A stretch of DNA of 21,140 nt. Origin: Rhodobacteraceae bacterium UBA7436. Lineage in GTDB: Bacteria; Pseudomonadota; Alphaproteobacteria; Rhodobacterales; Rhodobacteraceae. A model generated the notes under the pieces. It was not told where the DNA came from, did not search any database, and saw only the letters and a program-made list of their open reading frames with translations. The DNA lies in NCBI GenBank assembly GCA_002478745.1, contig DLQI01000048.1, positions 27,127 through 48,266 of the forward strand, given 5' to 3'. How positions within the stretch are numbered: position 1 is the first letter of the stretch; each line of letters starts with the position of its first letter. The translations under genes were made by a program, and so were the position numbers. Below, piece by piece: positions 1 to 7,434 of the stretch.

Positions 1-1007
1 CGTTCTCTCCGAATAATGGTCTTGGCTTAGCAATTTCCTTGAAAGAAACCAATTTCCTAGGGCGTGGCCAAGTCGTAGATATTTCCTTGAATACAGCACA
101 AGAGTCTCGTCGCTACGGCCTGAATTTTGTCGAGCCAAACTTCCTTGGACGCGACGTTCGGTTTGGTCTGACTCTCAATTACGCAGAAAGCGATAGCTCA
201 TTTGCGACCTACGATTCCACAACTGGGTTATTCAGACCTAGCTTGGAATTTCCTGTTAGTGAAAATGGCCGAATTCAACTTCGTTACACTGCAGAACAGG
301 TCGAAATCTCAGCAAGAACCCCTGCTGCAAACGGTGCAGTAATTGGTAATGATATTGCGGTAGGTAAACAGATCTCCTCTTCGATTGGTTATACATATCG
401 TTACGATACACGCGTATCTGGTTTGAACCCTGATGCAGGCGTTTTACTTGAGTTTTCGCAAGACTTTGTGGGGCTTGGTGGCGATAGCAAGTATGCGAAA
501 ACAACGGCAAAGGCTGTTGGCCAACGCCGCGCTTTCAATGCCGACGTTGTGCTGCGCGCGACTGTTGAGGGGGGGGCATTGGCCTTTAGTGGTGGTGCCA
601 ACCGTGCTGCCGATCGCTTTGTCCTGACGCCGGGTATTTTGCGCGGTTTTGAACCGGGTGGCATTGGTCCACGTGATACTACGGGCACAGGTACTGGCGA
701 TGCGTTGGGCGGTAACCTTTACGTAGCGGCCCGTTTGGAAGCCGAGTTCCCGTTGGGATTGCCCGAAGAATATGGGATTAGCGGCGCAATGTTTTATGAT
801 ATCGGTAACCTTTGGAACCTAAACGACGTAAACACTGCAGGTGGCTCTGTCATTGGTGAAGGTGGTAGCATTCGCCATGTTATCGGTTTTGGCCTGTTGT
901 GGAGCACTCCAGTCGGTCCTTTGCGCTTCAACTTTACTGATGCATTGCGCAAAGAAACTTTTGACCGTGAGCAAAGCTTTGATTTCACACTGTCGACCTC
1001 GTTCTGA
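1..1007 (+). CDS. bamA: BamA, outer-membrane protein assembly factor (3' part only)
   Basis: This is the C-terminal 334 residues of BamA, the outer-membrane beta-barrel that folds and inserts other barrel proteins. The open frame runs in from the window edge (first full codon at base 3), so the POTRA domains lie outside. Visible are the start of the barrel (GLGLAISLKETNFLGRGQ, typical of the POTRA5-barrel junction), an LRGFEPGGIGPRD segment matching the conserved RGF motif of loop 6, alternating aromatic strands, and a terminal beta-signal ending in phenylalanine (FDFTLSTSF). The next gene, skp, starts 10 bases after the stop, the usual order in Proteobacteria. The window start truncates the gene; nothing suggests a real defect. 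Confidence 0.95.
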   Translation, partial: FSPNNGLGLAISLKETNFLGRGQVVDISLNTAQESRRYGLNFVEPNFLGRDVRFGLTLNYAESDSSFATYDSTTGLFRPSLEFPVSENGRIQLRYTAEQVEISARTPAANGAVIGNDIAVGKQISSSIGYTYRYDTRVSGLNPDAGVLLEFSQDFVGLGGDSKYAKTTAKAVGQRRAFNADVVLRATVEGGALAFSGGANRAADRFVLTPGILRGFEPGGIGPRDTTGTGTGDALGGNLYVAARLEAEFPLGLPEEYGISGAMFYDIGNLWNLNDVNTAGGSVIGEGGSIRHVIGFGLLWSTPVGPLRFNFTDALRKETFDREQSFDFTLSTSF

Positions 1008-1017
1008 ACGTCACAGG

Positions 1018-1572
1018 ATGCTACGTGCATTTTTATTGATCTGCGCAATAGCCTTTGGGGCCGTTGGGCAGGTGAGTGGACAAGAGGTAGATTTTGCCGC
1101 TGGACGCACATTGGTTATAGATACCGTGCAATTGTTCAACCAAAGCAAATTTGGGATTCGTGCAGCTCGCCTCTTGGAGACTGCGGGCACCCAGCTCGCG
1201 GAGGAAAACAAGAGCAAAGAACTTGCACTTGCTGAAGAAGAAAAACAACTGACGGCGCTGCGTGCGACGATGAATGCGGAAGAATTTCGCGATTTGGCAG
1301 ATGAATTTGACCTGAAGGTTCAGGCCACACGCGAAGAACAGCTTAGTAAAGCAAAATTACTGAGTACCCAGATCGAAACACAACGCACAACGTTCTTAAA
1401 TGCGGCAGCACCGATTTTGCAGGCTTTGATGCTTGATGTCGGGGCATCCGTTCTTCTTGAGCGTCGCAATGTGGTCTTAAGCACAAATTTGGCAGACATA
1501 ACGTCGATAGCCATCGCACAGATTGACGCTGTTCTTGGCGATGGGTCACAACCTGCAACATCTGTTGATTAG
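1018..1572 (+). CDS. skp: Skp/OmpH-family periplasmic chaperone
   Basis: Encodes a 184-residue OmpH/Skp-like protein, the periplasmic holdase that carries unfolded outer-membrane proteins toward BamA. I chose the ATG at 1018 because it opens with a signal peptide (MLRAFLLICAIAFGAVGQVSG, cleavage likely before Q22) and follows a short AGG; the frame is open further upstream, but that would overlap bamA and hide the signal. The mature protein begins with a beta strand (RTLVIDTVQLFNQSKFG), followed by a long charged helix rich in Glu, Lys and Gln (about residues 50-115), which fits the Skp tentacle. Sequence conservation in this family is low; position after bamA and before fabZ supports the call. 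It may be processed co-transcriptionally with bamA. Confidence 0.88.
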   Translation: MLRAFLLICAIAFGAVGQVSGQEVDFAAGRTLVIDTVQLFNQSKFGIRAARLLETAGTQLAEENKSKELALAEEEKQLTALRATMNAEEFRDLADEFDLKVQATREEQLSKAKLLSTQIETQRTTFLNAAAPILQALMLDVGASVLLERRNVVLSTNLADITSIAIAQIDAVLGDGSQPATSVD

Positions 1573-1659
1573 CCGCCGTCTTGCCCCACTTGCTCTGGCT
1601 TGGTAGTCATGTGCGACTATTAATTCAAAACCCTAAAAAATTAAGAAAAGAGCTGGCCC

Positions 1660-2124
1660 ATGAGTTCCGAGCTGCTAACCGCTGACATCAATCTGATCCA
1701 ACGCATTTTGCCACACCGTTATCCATTTCTGTTGGTCGACAAGGTTCTGGATATTGATGGATTTCAGTCATCGCGCGGGATCAAAAATGTGACAATGAAC
1801 GAGCCGCATTTTCAGGGTCACTTTCCGGGCAATCCAATCATGCCAGGTGTGACGATTGTCGAAGCAATGGCGCAGACTGCTGCTGTTATGGTGGGAACAG
1901 CTCTCAACATGGCTGACAAAGAAATGCAGGTCTACTTTATGGCGATCGATGGCTGCAAGTTCCGTCGCAAAGTCATCCCAGGCGATGTACTTGAGCTAAA
2001 ACTTACAACAGTGCGCGGTAAACCTGGTGGTAAAGTCTGGAAATTTGCAGGCATCGCAGAAGTCGATGGCGAAATGGCGGCCGAAGCTCAGTTTACGGCC
2101 ATGATGGATCTCCCAAAGGAGTAA
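1660..2124 (+). CDS. fabZ: 3-hydroxyacyl-[acyl-carrier-protein] dehydratase FabZ
   Basis: A 154-residue hotdog-fold dehydratase that removes water from (3R)-hydroxyacyl-ACP in fatty-acid elongation. The FabZ signature is complete: HRYPFLLVD near residue 19, GHFPGNPIMPGV with catalytic His54, and VEAMAQ with catalytic Glu68. The ATG is preceded by a weak purine run (AAGAAAAGAG). It lies 87 bases after skp, a gap with no gene, and 5 bases before lpxA. FabZ and LpxA both use 3-hydroxyacyl-ACP, so placing them together couples membrane phospholipid and lipid A supply. No lpxD lies between skp and fabZ here, unlike the E. coli order. Confidence 0.97.
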   Translation: MSSELLTADINLIQRILPHRYPFLLVDKVLDIDGFQSSRGIKNVTMNEPHFQGHFPGNPIMPGVTIVEAMAQTAAVMVGTALNMADKEMQVYFMAIDGCKFRRKVIPGDVLELKLTTVRGKPGGKVWKFAGIAEVDGEMAAEAQFTAMMDLPKE

Positions 2125-2129
2125 TTGCC

Positions 2130-2912
2130 TTGAGCAATATTCACCCCTCTAGCGTGATCGAAGACGGCGCACAGATCGACCCAAGTGCCGTTATTGGTCC
2201 GTTCTGCTTGGTTGGGTCCGACGTTACAATCGGTCCTGATGTCGAGTTGAAAAGCCACGTGGTTGTAAAAGGTCGCACTGTGATTGGTGAGGGGACTGTT
2301 GTGTTCTCTTTCGCTGTGATTGGTGAGATCCCACAAGACCTTAAATTCAAAGGTGAACAATCAGGATTAGTGATCGGCAAGCGCAATCGTATTCGCGAAC
2401 ACGTTACAATGAATGCTGGTACCGAAGGTGGTGGCGGTATGACCAAGATCGGTGACGACTGCCTGTTTATGGCGGGGTGTCACATTGCCCATGATGCGAT
2501 CATCGGGGATCGGGTTATTATTGTGAATTCTGCAGCAATTGCAGGACACTGTATTCTAGAAGACGATGTGATTGTTGGAGGGCTTTCCGGTATTCATCAA
2601 TTTGTACGCATTGGACGCGGTGCAATTGTTGGTGCCGTGACAATGGTGACAAATGATGTGATTCCATATGGGTTGGTCCAAGCGCCGCGTGGTGCCTTGG
2701 ATGGCTTGAATCTTGTTGGATTGAAGCGTCGCGGTGTTGCACGCGTTGATATCACAGCGTTGCGTGCTGCGTTCCAAATGCTGGCGCAGGGTGACGGCAC
2801 TTTCCACAACCGTGTTGAGCGGCTGGGGGCTGAAACTGACAGCGCATATGTCCAAGAAATTGTTGATTTTGTAACGGGTGACACTGATCGCTCGTTTTTG
2901 ACGCCGCGCTGA
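2130..2912 (+). CDS. lpxA: UDP-N-acetylglucosamine acyltransferase LpxA
   Basis: A 260-residue cytoplasmic acyltransferase for the first step of lipid A synthesis, moving a 3-hydroxyacyl chain from ACP to UDP-GlcNAc. The N-terminal two thirds is a left-handed beta helix of hexapeptide repeats (IHPSSVIEDGAQIDPSAVIG and on), with GCHIAHDAIIGD carrying the presumed catalytic His121; the C-terminal third is helical. Start is a TTG at 2130 with an AAAGGAG ribosome site that overlaps the end of fabZ; no in-frame ATG fits as well, and the frame yields the usual family N terminus. The stop overlaps the lpxI start by one base (TGATG), indicating translational coupling. Confidence 0.97.
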   Translation: MSNIHPSSVIEDGAQIDPSAVIGPFCLVGSDVTIGPDVELKSHVVVKGRTVIGEGTVVFSFAVIGEIPQDLKFKGEQSGLVIGKRNRIREHVTMNAGTEGGGGMTKIGDDCLFMAGCHIAHDAIIGDRVIIVNSAAIAGHCILEDDVIVGGLSGIHQFVRIGRGAIVGAVTMVTNDVIPYGLVQAPRGALDGLNLVGLKRRGVARVDITALRAAFQMLAQGDGTFHNRVERLGAETDSAYVQEIVDFVTGDTDRSFLTPR

Positions 2913-3703
2913 TGCTGGCCCTCATTTGCGGAACTGGGGGATTGCCGGCACAAATTGCAAAAGCGCAGGCCGAGAAACCCTTGGTATGTGTGATGGACGG
3001 GCTCGCACCTGACGAACTAGACGCTGACCTGAACTTTTGCCTTGAGACACTAGGTTCTTTGCTGATCCAGCTTGGGCAGCATGGTGTCACTGACGTCTGC
3101 CTGTGCGGAGCGATTGATCGTCCAAGCCTTGACCCAAGTAAGCTAGACGAACATACAGCGCCACTAATCCCGCTGATATCTGATGCGCTGACATCGGGTG
3201 ATGATGGCGCATTGCGTGCCGTTATGGGGCTGTTTGAGCAGACGGGCTTTACCGTTCGGGCCGCGCATGAGTTAGTCCCGGATTTAATTGCCCCGCCGGG
3301 TGTCCTTAGTGACACTTGGCCAAACGCCCAAATGCGCGAAGACGCAAAGCTAGGTGCCAATGTTTTGGCAGCCTTGGCACCGATGGATGTTGGGCAAGCC
3401 TGCGTGACAGGTGGAGGCCAGTTGCTCGGAATGGAAACGATTGGGGGTACCGATTTTATGCTCTCCCACCTTCCTGACACGCCATTGCGGGCTCAAGGCG
3501 TATTGGTCAAAGGGCCCAAGATGGGTCAGGACACTCGTGCAGACATGCCAACAATTGGTCCTTCGACAATAGAAAATGCCCAAAAGGCCGGTCTGGCTGG
3601 TATCGTAATTGACGCCGGTGAAGTGATTTTGCTTCAGCCTGAAAAATGCATCGCTTTGGCCAATGCTGCGGGTCTGGTCCTGTGGTCACGGACAGGAGAA
3701 TAG
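2912..3703 (+). CDS. lpxI: UDP-2,3-diacylglucosamine pyrophosphatase LpxI
   Basis: A 263-residue LpxI (formerly DUF1009), which cleaves UDP-2,3-diacylglucosamine to lipid X and UMP. It replaces the unrelated LpxH in most alphaproteobacteria. The start matches the family (LALICGTGGLPAQIAK), and the C-terminal half has the conserved stretch around GPKMGQDTRADMPTIGPSTI. The ATG shares its A with the lpxA stop codon, and lpxB begins 3 bases after the stop, so the three genes are read as one unit. Length is normal for the family and I see no disruption. Confidence 0.94.
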   Translation: MLALICGTGGLPAQIAKAQAEKPLVCVMDGLAPDELDADLNFCLETLGSLLIQLGQHGVTDVCLCGAIDRPSLDPSKLDEHTAPLIPLISDALTSGDDGALRAVMGLFEQTGFTVRAAHELVPDLIAPPGVLSDTWPNAQMREDAKLGANVLAALAPMDVGQACVTGGGQLLGMETIGGTDFMLSHLPDTPLRAQGVLVKGPKMGQDTRADMPTIGPSTIENAQKAGLAGIVIDAGEVILLQPEKCIALANAAGLVLWSRTGE

Positions 3704-3706
3704 TCG

Positions 3707-4882
3707 TTGCGGGTTTTTGTAATTGCAGGCGAACCCTCTGGCGATAAGCTTGGTGGCGCTTTGATGGCTGGCTTACGCCAGTTGCGCCCCGGTGTTCAGT
3801 TCGATGGTGTCGGCGGTGTCATGATGCAGGCCCAAGGCCTTAGCACCCGTTTCTTGATGGATGAGCTTAGTGTGATGGGTATCGCCGAAGTGCTTCCCAA
3901 GTACCGTCATCTCAAGCGGCGCATAGCACAAACGGCGCAAGCTGTGATCGACAGTAAGCCTGATGTTCTTATCACAATAGACAGTCCTGATTTTTCATTG
4001 CGTGTTGCCAAGTTGGTGAAACAATCCAGCGACATTCGATGCGTGCACTATGTGGCTCCAACCGTCTGGGCATGGCGGCCGAAACGTGCAGCAAAGATGG
4101 CGAAAATGATTGACCATGTTCTTGCGCTATTCCCGTTCGAGCCTCCTTATATGGAGGCAGAGGGGATGGATTGCGATTTCGTGGGACATCCTGTTGCGGC
4201 AGAACCTATAGCGTCGGCAGATGAAAAAATATCTTTTCGCAAAAAGTACGACCTCGAAGCAGCCGCGCCATTGCTGCTTGTTCTGCCTGGGTCGCGTAAG
4301 GGGGAAGTTACCCGTTTGGCCAAGGTTTTAGGTGAAGCCCTGGCACCAATATTGGTGAAACATCCTGCAATGCGTGTGGTCGTTCCTGCGGCAGGGCCGG
4401 TGGCTGAATTGGTCGAGCAGGAAACTAAAGGGTGGCCTGTCACTCCAATTATCCTTGATCCACGTGGCCAGGACTTGGACGAGGTTATGACCGAGAAACG
4501 GGCTGCTTTTGCCGCTGCAGATTTTGGGATTGCCGTTTCCGGGACTGTTGCGTTAGAATTGGCAGCCGCACGAACGCCAATGGTGAGCGCCTATGACTTG
4601 AATTGGTTAAGTCGCATTGTCATTAAGCGAATGGTCAAAATCGACACAGGAAATTTGATCAATCTTGTTTCCGATACTCGCCATGTTCCCGAATTTGTTG
4701 GTGATGAATGTCGGGCTGACCTAATTTCAGCCGGCCTAGAGAAACTGATCGCAAACCCACAACCACAATTGGATGCCATGGCGGATACAATGAATCTATT
4801 GGGGCAGGGTGGTGAAGACCCCGGTTTGCGGGCGGCACGTGCAGTTCTTGAACGAATGCCTTCACACACAACCCAAAATTAA
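3707..4882 (+). CDS. lpxB: Lipid-A-disaccharide synthase LpxB
   Basis: A 391-residue family 19 glycosyltransferase that joins lipid X and UDP-2,3-diacylglucosamine into the lipid A disaccharide on the inner face of the cytoplasmic membrane. Motifs: GEPSGD (residues 8-13), IDSPDF (91-96), APTVWAWRPKRA (about 117-128), GHPVAAE (160-166) and LPGSRKGE (193-200). The start is the TTG at 3707, preceded by GGAGAA at the end of lpxI; the first residues (RVFVIAGEPSGD) are the family N terminus, so a later start would remove the active site. It is the last gene of the lipid A operon and converges on mnmA. Confidence 0.96.
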   Translation: MRVFVIAGEPSGDKLGGALMAGLRQLRPGVQFDGVGGVMMQAQGLSTRFLMDELSVMGIAEVLPKYRHLKRRIAQTAQAVIDSKPDVLITIDSPDFSLRVAKLVKQSSDIRCVHYVAPTVWAWRPKRAAKMAKMIDHVLALFPFEPPYMEAEGMDCDFVGHPVAAEPIASADEKISFRKKYDLEAAAPLLLVLPGSRKGEVTRLAKVLGEALAPILVKHPAMRVVVPAAGPVAELVEQETKGWPVTPIILDPRGQDLDEVMTEKRAAFAAADFGIAVSGTVALELAAARTPMVSAYDLNWLSRIVIKRMVKIDTGNLINLVSDTRHVPEFVGDECRADLISAGLEKLIANPQPQLDAMADTMNLLGQGGEDPGLRAARAVLERMPSHTTQN

Positions 4883-4912
4883 GGCCTGTACTCAGCGCAC
4901 AGACCTCATTTT
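4882..4912 (+). terminator. Possible terminator after lpxB
   Basis: AGGCCTGT (4882-4889) pairs with ACAGACCT (4899-4906) with one mismatch and a 9-base loop, followed by CATTTT. It starts on the last base of the lpxB stop and sits between two convergent genes. The short T run makes it a weak intrinsic terminator. Confidence 0.35.
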
Positions 4913-4928
4913 GATTTGATTGCTGTTA

Positions 4929-6071
4929 TCAGCCTTTGTGAATCCAGCCACCGCCAAAGATGCGGCTGCTGTCACGATCATAGAACACACAGGCTTGGCC
5001 GGGTGAGATGCCTTGTTCTGCAGCAACCAGCTCAACTGTTGCTTCGGTCTCTGAAATCGGACGAATAACAGCTTCTGTTGGTGGGCGGGTGGATCGAACA
5101 CGCACCCCAACAACCCATTCTTCGCGCGACATTATCGGCTCGTCCCCTAGCCAGTTGATTTCTTTAAGAGGAACAATCCGCGTCGCCAACATGGATTTAG
5201 GACCAACAACAACTTGCTTTTTGTCTGCGTCTAATTTGACCACGTAAAGCGGGTCTTCCAATCCACCAATACCTAATCCTCGGCGCTGACCAATGGTATA
5301 ATTGATAACTCCATCATGGTGTGCCAATACTTTGCCATCGACATCTACAATGTCGCCAGGCGCTGCAGCTTCGGGACGTAACTTGCGGATAACAGAAGCA
5401 TAATCCCCATCAGGGACAAAGCATATGTCTTGACTGTCGGGTTTGTCAGCAACGCTAAGGTCATATTTTGCGGCAAGCGCACGTGTGGCGTCTTTTGATG
5501 GCAAATGGCCCAGTGGGAAGCGCAAGTAGTCGAGTTGTTCAGCTGTAGTCGAGAATAAGAAATAGCTTTGGTCGCGGTTGGAATCGGCGGCACTGTGCAG
5601 TTCAGGTCCGTTTTCACCGACCATGCGCTGAATATAGTGGCCTGTTGCCATGCAATCTGCCTCAAGATCTTTGGCGGTTTCCAATAGATCTTTAAACTTT
5701 ACTCTTTCATTGCATCTAATGCACGGAACCGGTGTAGCACCGCCCAAATAGCTATCCGCGAACTCATCGATTACAGCATCCTTGAAGACGTTTTCGTAGT
5801 CCAAAACATAGTGCGGAAAGCCCATGGTTTCGGCTACGCGCCGTGCGTCATGAATATCAATTCCAGCGCAGCAAGCGCCTTTTTTTGCAAGAGCTGCGCC
5901 ATGATCATATAGCTGCAATGTCACGCCGACGACGTCATAACCTTCTTCCGAAAGCATCGCTGCCACCACCGAGCTGTCGACACCACCAGACATTGCCACA
6001 ACAACACGTGTTTCTGCAGGCGATTTTCGGAATCCCAGAGAATTCAAAGGGATGTTTTGATCTAGTGCCAT
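4929..6071 (-). CDS. mnmA: tRNA-specific 2-thiouridylase MnmA
   Basis: A 380-residue enzyme that installs the 2-thio group on wobble uridine 34 of tRNAs for Lys, Glu and Gln, using ATP and a persulfide. It shows the PP-loop SGGVDSS (residues 28-34), PCIRCNERVKF with catalytic Cys120, ATGHY (142-146), DQSYFLF (168-173), and DICFVPDGDY with the second catalytic Cys217. The ATG at 6071 is preceded on its strand by AGGAGAA, and the roughly 20-residue N-terminal lead (LNSLGF) is typical of Rhodobacterales. A good promoter lies just upstream. It is divergent from sciP. Confidence 0.96.
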   Translation of the reverse strand: MALDQNIPLNSLGFRKSPAETRVVVAMSGGVDSSVVAAMLSEEGYDVVGVTLQLYDHGAALAKKGACCAGIDIHDARRVAETMGFPHYVLDYENVFKDAVIDEFADSYLGGATPVPCIRCNERVKFKDLLETAKDLEADCMATGHYIQRMVGENGPELHSAADSNRDQSYFLFSTTAEQLDYLRFPLGHLPSKDATRALAAKYDLSVADKPDSQDICFVPDGDYASVIRKLRPEAAAPGDIVDVDGKVLAHHDGVINYTIGQRRGLGIGGLEDPLYVVKLDADKKQVVVGPKSMLATRIVPLKEINWLGDEPIMSREEWVVGVRVRSTRPPTEAVIRPISETEATVELVAAEQGISPGQACVFYDRDSSRIFGGGWIHKG

Positions 6072-6096
6072 GACAGTTCTCCTAGCGTTGAATAGT

Positions 6097-6124
6097 AATA
6101 TAGGAAAATCCTAATCACTCTCAA
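6097..6124 (-). promoter_or_regulatory. Promoter for mnmA
   Basis: On the minus strand TTGAGA (bases 6124-6119) and TATATT (6102-6097) are separated by 16 bases, a close match to a housekeeping -35/-10 pair. The predicted start leaves a leader of roughly 20 bases before the mnmA ATG. A small inverted repeat (TAGGA-AAA-TCCTA, 6101-6113) overlaps the spacer. Confidence 0.6.
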
Positions 6125-6195
6125 GGGGCGGCTTCTCCCCTCATTAATCGTGATTACGCGAATGTGCCAGCGGTGGCATTAGAATGGGGTGAATG

Positions 6196-6474
6196 ATGTT
6201 TTTGAAAAAAGTAGATGGTCCACGCGCAGTTACGCTGCAGGATGGATCGGTGATCACATTGGCCGATCTGCCAGACAAGCATACAAGGCGGTGGGTCGCG
6301 TCGCGTAAGGCCGCAGTCGTCCGTGGCGTTCTATATGGTCTCATAACTGCTGAATCGGCACAAAGACGTTACGGGATCAGTGCTGAAGAATTTCAAGAAT
6401 GGGTGCGAGCAGTCAGTTTGCACGGCGAAGCGGCATTACGCGCGACTTCTGTTCAAAAGTATATACAACTTTAG
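6196..6474 (+). CDS. sciP: DUF1153 protein, SciP-type CtrA inhibitor
   Basis: A 92-residue DUF1153 protein. The family member SciP of Caulobacter binds CtrA and blocks its recruitment of RNA polymerase. Visible features are FLKKVDGPRAVTLQDGSVIT near the N terminus, LPDKHTRRWVASRKAAVVRG, and a predicted helix-turn-helix (about residues 45-70, YGLITAESAQRRYGISAEEF) ending in a WVRAV helix. I prefer the second of two tandem ATGs (6193 and 6196) because GGGG at 6186-6189 is then better spaced and related proteins start with one Met before FLKK or YLKK. The gene sits 97 bases before ctrA, consistent with joint control. The function is inferred from the family and this placement. Confidence 0.88.
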   Translation: MFLKKVDGPRAVTLQDGSVITLADLPDKHTRRWVASRKAAVVRGVLYGLITAESAQRRYGISAEEFQEWVRAVSLHGEAALRATSVQKYIQL

Positions 6475-6500
6475 GTTGATTTTATATCTATTTAGTATCG

Positions 6501-6515
6501 GTAACCGGTAGTTAA
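6501..6515 (+). promoter_or_regulatory. CtrA-type binding box upstream of ctrA
   Basis: GTAA-N7-TTAA (GTAACCGGTAGTTAA, followed by CC) differs by one base from the alphaproteobacterial CtrA consensus TTAA-N7-TTAAC. It lies 57-71 bases before the ctrA start, as expected for autoregulation. A GAGTC (GANTC class, the CcrM methylation site) follows at 6523-6527. Binding itself is inferred. Confidence 0.6.
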
Positions 6516-6571
6516 CCATTTAGAGTCATTGGTACAACAACCATGGACCCTAGTTCGATACGGAGACTAAA

Positions 6572-7282
6572 ATGCGCGTATTACTTGTCGAAGACGACCC
6601 TACCACATCCAAAAGCATTGAATTGATGCTGACCCACGCAAACCTCAACGTATATGCCACCGATTTGGGGGAAGAGGGTATCGATCTGGCAAAGTTGTAT
6701 GACTATGACCTGATCCTGCTAGATTTGGATCTGCCGGATATGAATGGGCATGAAGTGCTGCGGCAATTGCGATTGTCCCGAATTCAGACCCCTATCTTAA
6801 TCTTGTCGGGTTCTGATGACACTGATAGCAAAATTAAAGGTTTTGGATTTGGCGCAGATGATTACCTGACCAAACCGTTCCATCGTGAAGAGCTTGTCGC
6901 ACGAATTCATGCAATCATTCGCCGGTCCAAAGGCCATTCCCAATCCGTTATTGAAACGGGATTGGTGTCAGTGAATTTGGATGCCAAGACAGTAAGTGCT
7001 GATGGTAAAACCGTGCATTTGACAGGTAAAGAATATCAAATGTTAGAGTTGTTGAGCCTGCGCAAGGGGACGACATTGACGAAAGAAATGTTCTTGAACC
7101 ACCTCTATGGTGGGATGGATGAGCCTGAGTTAAAAATTATTGATGTTTTCATTTGCAAGCTTCGCAAGAAGTTAAGTATTGCCACGAACGGTGAAAATAA
7201 CATTGAGACAGTGTGGGGACGTGGATATGTTTTACGCGATCCAAAGCCAGTCACCGAACAACGATTGGCGGTAGGGGCATAG
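6572..7282 (+). CDS. ctrA: Cell-cycle response regulator CtrA
   Basis: A 236-residue OmpR-class response regulator. The receiver domain (about 1-115) has the acidic pocket E7-D8-D9, phospho-acceptor Asp51 in LLDLDLPDMNG, and Lys101 in DDYLTKPF. The winged-helix DNA-binding domain (about 125-230) includes VHLTGKEYQMLELLSLRKG and the CtrA-like end ETVWGRGYVLRDP. The start has a GGAG site 7 bases upstream. In Rhodobacterales CtrA usually controls motility and gene transfer agents and is often non-essential. The C terminus ends in Gly-Ala, not the Ala-Ala used for ClpXP turnover in Caulobacter, so turnover may differ (inference). Preceded by sciP and a CtrA-like box. Confidence 0.95.
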   Translation: MRVLLVEDDPTTSKSIELMLTHANLNVYATDLGEEGIDLAKLYDYDLILLDLDLPDMNGHEVLRQLRLSRIQTPILILSGSDDTDSKIKGFGFGADDYLTKPFHREELVARIHAIIRRSKGHSQSVIETGLVSVNLDAKTVSADGKTVHLTGKEYQMLELLSLRKGTTLTKEMFLNHLYGGMDEPELKIIDVFICKLRKKLSIATNGENNIETVWGRGYVLRDPKPVTEQRLAVGA

Positions 7283-7295
7283 CCATCGATATGTA

Positions 7296-7328
7296 CCCAA
7301 TTGCTCAATCGCTTGGATTGTTTTTGGG
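7296..7328 (+). terminator. Weak terminator candidate after ctrA
   Basis: Nested pairings CCCAA/TTGGG (7296-7300 with 7324-7328) and CAATC/GATTG (7306-7310 with 7316-7320), the inner stem followed by TTTTT. It lies 14 bases after the ctrA stop. The stems are short, so the call is tentative. Confidence 0.3.
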
Positions 7329-7401
7329 AAGGTTCGCAAAGCATGAGATTAGATTTCGATGCATGAATTGAAAACAAACTGGACCTAGTTACGAGACCTG
7401 C

Positions 7402-7418
7402 TTATTCCTTCGGAATAA
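7402..7418 (+). repeat. Perfect hairpin just upstream of the ligA ribosome site
   Basis: TTATTCC (7402-7408) and GGAATAA (7412-7418) form a 7-bp inverted repeat with a 3-base loop, ending 5 bases before the GAGGG that serves the ligA TTG start. No T run follows on either strand, so it does not look like a terminator. It may be an RNA hairpin affecting ligA initiation or a protein-binding palindrome. The rest of the 152-base ctrA-ligA gap shows no gene. Confidence 0.4.
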
Positions 7419-7434
7419 ATATGAGGGCAAGTCT

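Noticed and set aside
841..1017. Skp reading frame extending upstream into bamA
   Set aside because: It would overlap bamA by 167 bases and bury the signal peptide; the ATG at 1018 gives a proper secretion signal.
2752..3480. Long minus-strand open frame opposite lpxA and lpxI
   Set aside because: Composition is Ser/Pro/Ala-rich with no recognisable domain, and it lies wholly opposite two clearly real genes; it is a shadow frame. The same applies to long antisense frames at 10548-11063, 11230-11739 and 14518-15138.
6076..6090. GTTC-N7-GTTG near mnmA resembling a LexA box
   Set aside because: One base off the consensus, and the GTTC is simply the complement of the mnmA ribosome-binding site (AGGAGAAC). 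mnmA is not a typical SOS gene.
6144..6157. TTAA-N6-TTAC upstream of sciP as a CtrA box
   Set aside because: Spacing is 6 instead of 7 and the second half-site is degenerate. Chance matches of this quality are common in AT-rich gaps.
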